Of a DNA stretch of 64,000 nt, positions 34,201 through 43,847 are shown piece after piece. The DNA comes from Microbotryum silenes-acaulis (taxonomy: Eukaryota > Basidiomycota > Microbotryomycetes > Microbotryales > Microbotryaceae), in NCBI GenBank assembly GCA_003665825.1, contig QPFY01000002.1:1922001-1986000 (forward strand), given 5' to 3'. Position 1 is the stretch's first letter. Every line of letters begins with the position of its first letter. The translations under genes were made by a program, and so were the position numbers. The notes beneath the pieces are model-generated. The model was not told the DNA's origin, made no database searches, and saw only the letters and a list, made by a program, of their open reading frames with translations.

Positions 34201-35138
34201 TCCTTCGGTCGACCGAGGTGCTCGTGATCCCACCTACTCTGCCTTCCTTACACCCACAAGGCCTGTCGGACGATGCGCGCAAGCGGCTCAAAAAGTTTGG
34301 GGCAATCATCGATCTTTACCGGAGGCCTCAGACGACAGGGGACCCCGTCAACCCAGGCCTGCAACCAGAGTCGTTATTGGAAAAGCTTTGGGCCGATGTG
34401 AGTGCTAGCTCTCCGATAGCCTCTGTATTGCCCCAGCTCGCCGCCGTCCGGACCGCCATTGGCGACTGCTGCTTCCTACGACCCTGCACCTACACATTCC
34501 TTGGCGCGACCCGTCCTTTTACGATCAAAGCTCTGCGGCACTTCATCAATGAGGCCCGCTATCCCTCGCTGGACGACGGCTCTCGACTCAAGTGGCCAAC
34601 AGATCTCACAAAGTCACAGAAGCAACAGTTCTGGATCTGGCTCAACAGTCAATGGGCAACAGCGGTCGAAAAGGACGTTCACTGGAAGCTGATCTTCGGG
34701 GCGACGCCGACATGCGTTCTGCAACATCACCATGGTCACACTGCATCTGATGGGTGTCCACAGTGCGGCCAACGAGACACCTTCATGCACTTCTACTTTG
34801 AATGTGACCATTCACGTGAGTTCTGGCGCCTGACCTTGCAGCTGCTGAGGGTTGCACTTGGCCAGGCAGGTGACTTCCAACCTGGCGAAGTTGACTCTCC
34901 TCAGATCATGCTTGGCCTTCCTCGGGTGCGTGGCGGAAGTCGTGACTCTCGGACCTACATCGTCGTTCGGGTCGTTCTTGCGATTGCTTTCAACAAGCTC
35001 TACCTTGCTCGATGGCATCAGCACAAGGAACAAATTCCCCTACCAACCCCGTACTCTCTTACTCGCGAAGTCCGCTCGCATCTCAAATTCCGACTTCGAC
35101 GTCTGCCAGACGGCGAGCTTCTGGACCAGATGATGTGA
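31257..35138 (+). pseudogene. LINE ORF2 (endonuclease-RT-zf-RVT) interrupted by an in-frame TAG
   Basis: The frame opens with HLLTFNVNSIAD and FVQEHG (endonuclease Asn and Glu motifs), meets TAG at 31560-31562, and continues in the same frame for 1187 codons to 35138. After the stop are NYYAPVNPKER, AGDLND and SDHRPVYV (remaining endonuclease motifs). The RT follows, with LSLDQESAYGLVD, GLGQGDPVSC and LAFADDAIVL (near 33456, the catalytic FADD). The end is a Cys/His zf-RVT near 34680-34820 (CPQCGQRDTFMHFYFECDH). No RNase H was seen. The region between the Glu motif and the stop looks shortened against related endonucleases. No ATG begins the upstream part. Removing the stop by a GT...AG intron is possible but would delete conserved positions. 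Confidence 0.78.
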
Positions 35139-35424
35139 CTTGACGTTTTTATGAGTACGGAGTTTCTGAGTTTTTTCTCCTGATTTTCCTCCCCTCTCCT
35201 CTCTCTCTTTCTCGATTGTGCCTATTCTTTAACACCGTGGAATAGGAAGGGTGGTTGGTGCTCACATGATTGGAATCACACTTTTGGTGGTTTCAGGAGT
35301 GTGGGGGCTGCATGGATCTAGTGGCTATGACTTTACATAAGTCCAACCCCCCTTTTCAAGAAACATTGATTTTGCGTAGATAACCGAATATGTGAAATCT
35401 AATCAGGCTTGATACAAAAAAAAA
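31257..35424 (+). mobile_element. Non-LTR (LINE) retrotransposon copy, 5' end uncertain
   Basis: Contains an apurinic-like endonuclease, reverse transcriptase and C-terminal zf-RVT domain in one reading frame, followed by about 270 bases of 3'UTR and an A-run at 35416-35424 that is probably the poly(A) tail. No LTRs or integrase occur. The 5' boundary and target-site duplication could not be recognised. The element lies directly next to the Helitron remnant. Confidence 0.82.
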
Positions 35425-35527
35425 GGAGCCGGACAAGGCCGGTCACGCGATCGGCGCTCTCCAAGTCTTTCCCGAGCCATCCATCTGCGCTGACTCTTCA
35501 CCTGTCCTACGCACCAGCACCATCGTC

Positions 35528-37104
35528 ATGGAGGAAGGATTGTCTTCGCTACCCCAAGTCAATCACCCTCATTCGTGCCGTTGCCTTGTCCGCAAGCTGT
35601 CTCCCATCGGGACTCGGTCCAACTTGGGACGATCAGGCGATCCTGCCCCCGCCCCCGCCCTCGGTGTCGCTGATAACGAGTCCTCGACGACGGCATCCCC
35701 GTCTTCGTACGTCGACTCGAGCGCATGGCATCGTTCCAACGATCATCCTCGATCCTACAATGACCCCACACGTGTGGAGAACCTCGTCGCTCCTAGCCTG
35801 TCGCGCTCTTCGACATGGGAATTGATCACGCCGGGAATGGATGACTCGACCGTCAAGCTCGAAGGGGAAGTCAACGCTAGCCACGAATCCAGCTCCACGA
35901 CTTCGACCACTTCGACGAGCCACGAGTTGACGCAGCTCATCCAGGAATTGGGGAATCAACTCGAGTCGTTGAAGACGACCGATCGTCCGTTGGTACAAGG
36001 TTCGCCTCGAAAGACAGCGACGGCGGCAACGACGAGCCCGGTGATTACGGGCAAAGCCGATCCGAGGTTCGAGAGGTGAGTTTAGCCCTTTGGCCTTCTC
36101 CATGGTCTTGTATTATCAGGTCTTGCGACTGATTCAAACATATGACGCAACGCAGTGCCATCTCGAACCTCGCGCAATCGCTGATCCTGCACTACCACTC
36201 GAACATGACCCCGGAACTGGTCTCACCGACGCACGCGCGCTCCCGACTCTACTTTGCGTTCGAGAATCTCGTCGAGTTGGGGTTGGAGATGGCTCAAATT
36301 GCACCTAGCTCGGAGCATTATGCGCAACAAGTCGTCGAGGACTTGTTTCCTTTGGATCGTTGTGCGACGGCCGGCCAAGACTCGGAGTCGATTCGGCCAC
36401 CCTGTTCGACTAGGCCGGGCACCGAACCGAGTCCATCGTCGACTCATGTCAGTGTAAGCTTGGCATCTCTCAGGGTTTTGCAACGAGAAGTCGAGAGCGT
36501 TCAGGAACAGGTCGAACGCTTGGCACAGGCGCATGGTCAATTGGCTGCCGAGGTCGTCGCTTCAGAAAAGTCGGCAACGATGAACCGACTTATCCTCGCT
36601 CGATTGAACCATCTCGACACCAACACCACGATGCATCAATCCACTCAAAACGGACCGGATCATTCGACACGACAAATCCTCGCACGAATGCAGGCCCAGA
36701 TGGAGGACGAAGCTGCCGCTCGCGAGAAGCTGGCCACGACGAATCGCCTCATCCTCGCGCGATTGAACCACCTTGATTCCAACACCGCTAGGCATGGGCG
36801 TGCTGGTGGCGAGTCAGATCAATCGGCAACTCAAAGCCTTGCACGGATGCAAGTGCAAATGGAAAACGACGCTGCAGCTCGGGAAAAGTTAGCCGCGACG
36901 AACAGACTCATTCTTGCTCGACTGAATCACCTCGATACCAACACTTTGATTCGAGCCGAACCAGACGAGGGAATGAGATCAAGCCTTGCGCGAATTGAAG
37001 CTCGAATGGGCGACGAAGCTGCCGCTCGTGAATCACTAGCAGCGACGAATCGGTTGATACTTGCTCGACTGAATCACCCCGGCACCGATGCAAGGCACGA
37101 ATAG
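35528..37104 (+). CDS. Orphan protein with four tandem ~50-residue helical repeats (2 exons)
   Basis: Exons 35528-36075 and 36156-37104 give 498 residues. The N-terminal third is Ser/Pro/Thr-rich and disordered, with SSTTSTTSTSHELTQLIQEL leading into a predicted coiled coil. Residues about 190-290 are helical, with no family I recognise. The C-terminal 190 residues hold four copies of a unit whose core is NRLILARLNHL, at 36583, 36742, 36901 and 37048, spaced 53, 53 and 49 codons, each preceded by (E/R)EK/S-LA-T. An LASLRVLQREVESVQEQVER coiled-coil precedes the array. No catalytic motif is visible; a structural or oligomerising role is likely. It begins about 100 bases after the LINE poly(A), so it may be recently exposed to transposon insertion or element-derived. 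Confidence 0.7.
36583..37080 (+). repeat. Coding tandem repeat, four units of 147-159 nt
   Basis: The unit core encodes NRLILARLNHLD-type helices. Unit starts at 36583, 36742, 36901 and 37048 differ at many synonymous sites, so the array is not a very recent duplication. Confidence 0.9.
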
Positions 37105-38238
37105 AACTGCTCGACTCGAGCTAGTCATGCCGCAGAGGCTTGATGACCTTGACGCGAAGACGGATAAGGAGGCCTAGGCGCTGGACGGTGCGGCGATGGA
37201 CGAGCCGGTCGATGTTGAGTGCGTTGGCTGAGATCGAGTATGGAGTTGGTCAAGATGGAAAGGGAAAAGGGACGGGTGACGTGGGCCGGAAAGAAGTGGT
37301 CGGGACTCTGGTGGCTCCCTGGCTGGAGCGGATCTGTGAAGTGCATGAGACAATCTGGTGGGAATGAATTGCATGAAAAGTTGCACAGCAAATATACTTT
37401 CGCATGAATTGTTCTCTGATAAACTTTCCGACGTCGCGAGTGGGGGCGGAATATTCCAGGTTCTACGGGCCAGGAAGTAAGTTGCATGGCGGTAAGAAGG
37501 TCGAGAAAGGGAACGACGCCAGCATGAGCAGCCTCCGGCGCGGCGCGACGGACAATCGTCTCTCGTCTCCCGGTGGTGAACGTCTCTTGCCTCCTGGCTC
37601 GCATCGATCGCTCCCTTGCTCCCCCTTGCTCCCCCTTGCTCCCCCTTGCGCGACGGTCCATCGAGTTGCATCGTCACTCGTCAACGCAGACCTCGACAAG
37701 AATTGTAAAGAATGGCAACGGCACAGTATTCCTGTGAGCACACTCTCGCTCAGCTCGCCTGAACGCCTTCGCTCCGCTGATTCGCTGTTAGCTTTCTCAC
37801 GCCCTCAGTCCGTGCGCTCAAGTCGACCGGTCTCGTCACCGGCCCTCCTGACTATTCGGCCTTGAGCTCTTATCAAAGGTGAAGAACATGCCCCCTTCCG
37901 GAACGGCGTTCGATGGTCGCCATCGGATCATTTTGCATCGTCGCACGACCGGAAGGCGAAACCGCGACGCTGCACGCCATCCAATCCGCTTCAGATCTTC
38001 AGAGCCGAGCGCTAGTCCGAGTCGCATCGAACCAGATGCACGAAAATAGCTGCAGTTGGACACTGTGACCAGCTCAGCTGCGGGAACGGACCGTCGCATT
38101 TGCACGCGGCAATCCGTCTCGCTCCGTACTTCATTCACCTCAGCCCTCCCGCGACCTACCAACTTGCCCAACTTGGAAGGGGGGAAAACAGTTTTTCAAG
38201 TCGTCGAACTGACCCTCAACCTTTGGTTATCATCCCAG
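37105..38238. other. Intergenic region before eIF2A
   Basis: Contains a short TTGCTCCCCC tandem repeat (37617-37649) and the unresolved 5' exon(s) of eIF2A, probably between about 38070 and 38200, where a frame reading LRTSFTSALPRPTNLPNLEG is suggestive. Other open frames lack motifs. Confidence 0.45.
37617..37649 (+). repeat. Tandem TTGCTCCCCC decamer, three copies
   Basis: Perfect direct decamer repeat in non-coding DNA between the repeat-protein gene and eIF2A. Confidence 0.92.
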
Positions 38239-40374
38239 GCCCGAGGAGACGGTCAAGGCGCAGCGGTATTCGAGCGACGGCCGACTATTTGCATACTGCA
38301 CAGCGACAGGGTACGTGATGCAGAGCGCGCATCTCACAGACGATCCGCTCTTGACTAAATGTTTTTCAACCATTGACTTTCCGCCCGTAGTGTGCAAGTC
38401 CTCGACGCCGAGACAGCCGCGAATGTCGCCTCCATCCCCGTACGAGGCGCGATTGACATTGCATTTTCGCCAAAGGGGACGCAGATCTCCACCTGGGAAC
38501 GACATGGTCAGTGGAAGTGGCCTTTTTATGGTTCATTCCGCATGGAGCTAAAGAAAAAGATCGGTTGGAATTGCTCTTGTCGCAGTCAAACCCGCTGATG
38601 GCGAGCCGCCGCACCACAACCTGCGAGTTTGGGACGTGGCGACCGCAATCGAGGTGGCTTCCTTCTCTCAAAAGGCCATGGATCGATGGTGAGCAAAGGT
38701 CCGAGAGTTCGCTCTCACAGCTGGGACTGACTTACATGGAACACGTCTCACAGGCAATTGCAATACACCGAAGACGAGGCCAAGGCCGTGCGCATCGTCA
38801 CGAACGAGGTCCACGTCTTTAACGCCGCCGACTTTGCATCTGGGATCGCCGAGAAGCTGCGTGCCGAGGGCGTCACAAGTTGCACCCTTTCGACCGGCGC
38901 CAATCCGGCCGTTGCTCTCTTCTTTGCCGAAAAGAAGGGCGCGCCCGCATCGGTCAAGATCCACTCGCTCGAGGCTCTGCAGACGCAGACTTGTATCAAG
39001 ACGTTCTACAAGGCCGACAAGATCACAATGAAGTGGAACCGATCCGGGTCCAGTTTGCTCTTCCTCACCCAGACCGACGTCGACAAGACGGGCAAGTCGT
39101 ACTACGGCGAGACGAACCTCTACATGATGTCTTCGGCTGGCAACTTTGACTGCCGTGTCACGCTCGACAAAGAGGGTGGTATTCATGACTTTACTTGGTC
39201 GCCGAATGACCGCGAATTCGCTGTCACGTATGGATGTGAGAGGATTCAAATTTCGGCCCCCGCTCTCGATACCCAGGACTAAGCTGACACCGGCTCTTCC
39301 GAACCCCGAACAGACATGCCGGCCAAGACCGTCATCTTTGATCAGCGCGTCAACGTCATCAACGACTTTGGTCTCAACCCTCGCAACTTTTTGGCTTACA
39401 ACCCGCAAGGCCGCTTGCTCTGCATTGCTGGTTTCGGCAACTTGGCTGGTCAGGTCGACGTCTGGGACCGCAAGACGCTCAAAAAGGTGTGCACGTTCGA
39501 GGCGCCGAATACGGTGCACTGCGAGTGGAGCCCCGACGGTCGTTACCTCATGTGCGCGACGCTCAGCCCTCGGTTGCGAGTCGACAACGGTGTAAGATTT
39601 TACCACTGCACCGGTGGTCTCATGCATATCGAAGCAATCGAAGAACTGTACTCGGTCTCATGGCGACCCGCACCTGTGAATCTATTCCCCTTCGGTGGAC
39701 CGATTGACGCCGCCCCCTCTGCCTCAATCTCGGTGGCGAACGCTACACCCAGCAAACCCGCCGCCGCAACGGGGGGAACTTACCGACCACCTCACGCGCG
39801 TGGTACCCTTACACCGACGGTGTACAAGCGCGAAGACGAAGGAGGGGCCGCATACGATGGTACGACCGCTTTCCCCTCGTCTGCGAATGGGCGAACGTCG
39901 CCGACGTTCGGTGCTCGTCGAAGGGCCATCCCGGGTGCCGCCGCGCCGAGCGGTGAACCCGGCACGACCCAGGATCCGAGTCGTCGGAAAAAGAAGGGCA
40001 ACAACAACAATGGCAAGAACTCGGCGAACGGGTCCGGTGCCGCTACGCCTTCCACCGGTGCGGCTGCCACACCCGCGGTACCCGTGCCCCAAGCCGCTGC
40101 CGAGGTTCTGGCGGGGGAATTGTCTCCGATCGATAAGAAGCGTCGGGCTTTGCAGAAGAAGTTGACTGCGATCGAGGGGCTCAAGGAGAAGAAGGCCGCG
40201 GGCGAGAAGCTCGAGTTGACGCAGTACAAGAAGCTGGACAGGTGCGTTCTCTCTCAAACTTCTCGAAGAGATGTTCAGAACCGCAAGCTAAAATAATAAG
40301 GGGGATGTGGTTGATCTTTCCCAGCGAGGCCGATATTCGCAAAGAGCTGGCCGCTCTGGAGCTTGAAAAGTAGA
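38239..40374 (+). CDS. Translation initiation factor eIF2A (5' exon not resolved)
   Basis: Exons 38239-38310, 38391-38506, 38586-38688, 38754-39235, 39314-40241 and 40326-40374 join in frame to about 583 residues. WD-type blades read SSDGRLFAYCTATGVQVLD, NLRVWDVATAIEVASF, ILPYNP-equivalent AYNPQGRLLCIAGFGNL, and GQVDVWDRKTLKKV, with HCEWSPDGRYLMCAT and VDNGVRFYHCTGGLM, the eIF2A core signature. YMPAKTVIFD precedes the later blades. The C-terminus is disordered and Lys/Ala/Asn-rich, ending in a helical EADIRKELAALELEK. eIF2A is the monomeric 65-kDa factor that can deliver Met-tRNA independently of eIF2. It differs from eIF2alpha. The start codon lies upstream of 38239 and was not found. Confidence 0.88.
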
Positions 40375-40890
40375 AGATGAACATCGAAGAGAAGGAACGA
40401 AGACGTGTCATGCCATTTATACGATGATCCTGTCTAGCTCCCTCTTAAGAACGCATACGGAGAAGGACGCCTGAGCTGGAAGCTGATGTAAAGCGTGAGT
40501 AGTAACACCAAGCGTGACTAAGCCCTTATGATCCCCTAAATGACCTCAAAGGGGTAATCAACGGGCGGGCAATCAACGGGCGATGAACGTTGATCGCCCG
40601 TTTGAAACGCCCCCCGTGAAGGGTGAAAGACGGAGTTTAGCGAACGGTGCAAGTGGATCGGAAGATCCAAAGGAAAGTCTCACCTCAGGCGCGTGCCATC
40701 GCGCCAGTCGGGCTCAGTCGGGCCTTTCCCAAATTAGTCAACGTGGGCGCTTGCTCGGTTCGCTTTCTTGCCTTCTTCCCTCCTCTTGCAAGCTCTCGCA
40801 CCCGGTCTCGGGAGTCGGCATCCGCGCTCTTTTTGCACTCCGACCTCCATTGCACCCGACCTTCAACTCTGAACCTCGAGTCGTCCCACG
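40375..40890. other. Intergenic region upstream of the tryptophan gene
   Basis: No gene seen. It carries the short direct repeat ATCAACGGGCG (40557-40580), twice within 25 bases. The promoter of the TRP gene should lie here. Confidence 0.45.
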
Positions 40891-43689
40891 ATGGCGCAAT
40901 CCCACACGGCTGCAGCGGCGCAGGCCAACTCGATGCTGCCCTCGGCCAGTGCGGCGCCCCTGATCGCCAAGGACAATGACGTGGTCATGCTGGACAACTG
41001 TGAGCACGAAACTTGGATATTGTGCACCCGGATTCCCCTGACCACTTCTCCATTAATGCCACAGATGACAGGTTAGTTTCCGCCCCACGACGATCGAAGC
41101 CGGAGAGCATGTAGCGGTCCGAGCTTTGGGACGGCGAACACCCCTGCCCCACCTCCTGATCGCTGCGTCCGTTCTGTCCGTCGTCTCAAGTCTCACTTAC
41201 TGACAATCATCTTCTCTTCTTCTACGTGCCTAGTTTCACGTGGAATCTTGTAAGTCTTGCATATCCTCTCTCCGACGTCCTTCGCGCTCTCCGCAGACCC
41301 AAAATTGACTCATCGTGATGTCCGTGTCTTTACCAAAATGCAGTACCAGTACCTGTGCCTCTTGGGCGCCAACGTCACCGTCATCCGATCCGAAGCCATC
41401 ACTCTCGAACAACTCGCCGAGCGACACCCCAAGCTCACGCACCTCATCATCTCCCCTGGTCCCGGCCACCCACTTCGCGACAGCGGCATCTCGATTCCTG
41501 CGATCAAGGCCTATGCGGGCAAGATCCCCATCCTCGGCATCTGCATGGGTCTGCAGTGCATGTACGCAGCGTACGGTGGTGAGGTCGACAAGGCTGGCGA
41601 AGTCGTGCACGGCAAGACGAGCGCCGTCAATCACGACGGCAAGGGTCTCTTCAAGGACGTCGACCAGTCCGTCCAAGCGACACGATACCATTCCCTCGCG
41701 GCCAAGCTCGAGAGTCTTCCCGAGGAACTCGAAGTCACCAGCCGCACCGAGTCAGGCATCGTCATGGGTTTGCGTCACCGTCGCTACGCCATCGAGTCGC
41801 TTCAGTACCACCCCGAGAGCATCCTGTCCGAGCAAGGCAAACTCATGCTCGCCAACTTTTTGAGCTGGACCAGCGGCGAGTGGTCCGGCAACCCCGGGTA
41901 CGAAGCCGCCGGTACGTCCGCGGCAAGCGGTACAACCAGGTCTTCCGAAGCGATCGCGATTCCATCCCCTGCTGCGCTGCCGACGATTCTGCAAAAGATC
42001 GAGAACCAACGTGCGATCGACGTTGCCAAGGCCAAGGCCACGCCCGGGTTCAAGCCAGCCGATCTCGCTTCCCTTATCAACCTGCACGTCGCCCCTCCTC
42101 TCATCTCCTTCCACCAGCGACTCCAGGCCAGCGCAGCCTCTTCTACCTCCGGTGGTGCCCCGCACGTTGCTCTTCTCGCCGAGGTCAAGCGTGCTTCGCC
42201 TTCCAAAGGTGACCTTGTCGATGGCTCTTCCCCTTCCTCGCCGTCGATCGCCTTGTCGTACGCCCTTGCCGGTGCTTCTGCGATCTCCGTTCTGACCGAA
42301 CCCAAGTGGTTCAAAGGCTCGCTCGAGGATATGCGAGCGGTGCGCGCTGCGGTCGACAGTCTTCCGAACCGACCAGCCATCCTGCGCAAGGACTTCATCC
42401 TTGACACGTACCAAATCGACGAAGCGCGTGTGTACGGTGCCGACACCATCTTGCTCATTGTCGCAATGCTCACGGACGAAAAGCTTGTCGACCTGTACCA
42501 GCACTCTCTCTCGCGCGGCATGGAACCTTTAGTCGAAGTCAACAACGCCGAAGAGCTCGTGCGTGCGCTCAAGATCGGCTCCAAGGTCATCGGCGTCAAC
42601 AACCGCAACCTGCACGACTTTGAGGTCGACATGGGCACCACGTCGCGCATCGCCGATGTCATTCGTGAGCAAGAGGGAGGCAAGGACGTCATTCTCATTG
42701 CGCTCAGCGGTATCACGGGTCGAAAGGACGTGGTGAACTACATGCAGCAGGGTGTCGGTGCGGTCCTTGTCGGCGAGTCTTTGATGAAGGCCAAGGACAA
42801 GGGCGCTTTCGTTCGTGAGCTCTTGGGTCTGCCTCAGCCAGTTCCCGTGGTCGAACCCGTGGCCGCTACGACCGAAGCCACCGCTCAAGCCGCCATTTCT
42901 GCCGCTACAAGTTCGCCCCCCAAGACGCTGGTCAAGATTTGCGGTCTCAAGACGCCCGAAGCTGCTCTCGTCGCTGCCGAGGCAGGCGCCGACTTCTTGG
43001 GTCTCGTCTTTGTCGAGGCGAGCAAACGCAAGGTTTCGATCGACCAGGCCAAGAAGATCGTCGACGCCGTTCGTTCGCGCCCCTTGAGTGGTCCTCCCTC
43101 GTCGGCACCATTGGCCCCATCGAACGACTGGTTCTCCTTCCAAGCCGCTCGCCTCGCGTCGCATCCCCGCAAGCCGCTGATCGTCGGTGTGTTCCAAAAC
43201 GCCTCGCTCGAGACCTTGTTGACGACGATCGATGCGCTCCAACTCGACATCGTGCAATTGCATGGCAACGAACCCATCGGATGGACTCGCTTGCTCAACG
43301 TCCCCACCTTCAAGGGGTTCCACGTCGATGCCCAGGTCGAATCAGGCAAGGACGGACTCGAGTCAGTTCACTTGCGCGACGCCACTCGTGCAGGCTACCA
43401 TGCCGTCCCTCTCCTCGATACCAAGATCGGTAAAGGCGAGAACGCATTGAGTGGAGGAGCAGGCAAGACGTTCGACTGGTCCGTCGCCAAGCGTTTGGTC
43501 GAAAGTCGCGGCGAAGGCCATGCCCGTCTCCCCATCATCCTCGCCGGTGGTCTCGATTGCGTCAATGTCGTTTCGGGCTTGCAGCAGGTCCAACCTTGGG
43601 CCGTCGATATCAGTGGTGGTGTCGAGACGAACGGAGAAAAGGACTTTGACAAGATCCGCAAATTCATCAGTCTCGTCAAGGGAGCATAG
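40891..43689 (+). CDS. TRP1: Trifunctional tryptophan biosynthesis protein TrpG-TrpC-TrpF (4 exons)
   Basis: Exons 40891-40999, 41065-41071, 41234-41249 and 41344-43689 give 825 residues. The N-terminal glutamine amidotransferase (anthranilate synthase component II) has DNYDSFTWNLYQYL, nucleophile Cys in GICMGLQCM (about residue 109) and YHPES. The indole-3-glycerol-phosphate synthase (EVKRASPSKGD, about 324) follows. Then comes phosphoribosylanthranilate isomerase (VKICGLKTPE, about 576; VDISGGVE at the end). These make anthranilate (with the separate TrpE subunit), then carry CdRP formation and indole-glycerol phosphate synthesis. Domain order G-C-F is the fungal one. Two tiny exons (7 and 16 nt) encode the invariant DSFTWNL motif. 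The single 3.3-kb coding exon is otherwise intron-free. Confidence 0.97.
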
Positions 43690-43847
43690 AGGTGGTCGTT
43701 CGGTTTTTAGTCTTTTTGTTCCGGTTTCTTCTTCTTTTTTCTGTCGCTCGCAATGCAGGCTCCTTCGCAGTTCTCACGGAAAAGACCTTTCGTTCAAAAT
43801 TGAGAGTGCATGATGACAACATGTGATTCCGACAAGGCTCATCCTAC

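Noticed and set aside
35416..35450. Target-site duplication of the LINE
   Set aside because: No sequence after the A-run matches a plausible 5' junction by more than about six bases.
38668..39627. Long antisense ORF across eIF2A
   Set aside because: It is the exact shadow of conserved eIF2A exons; no domain is visible in its translation.
41752..42716. Two overlapping antisense ORFs in the tryptophan gene
   Set aside because: Shadows of TrpG and TrpC coding sequence; no motif and no splice signals.
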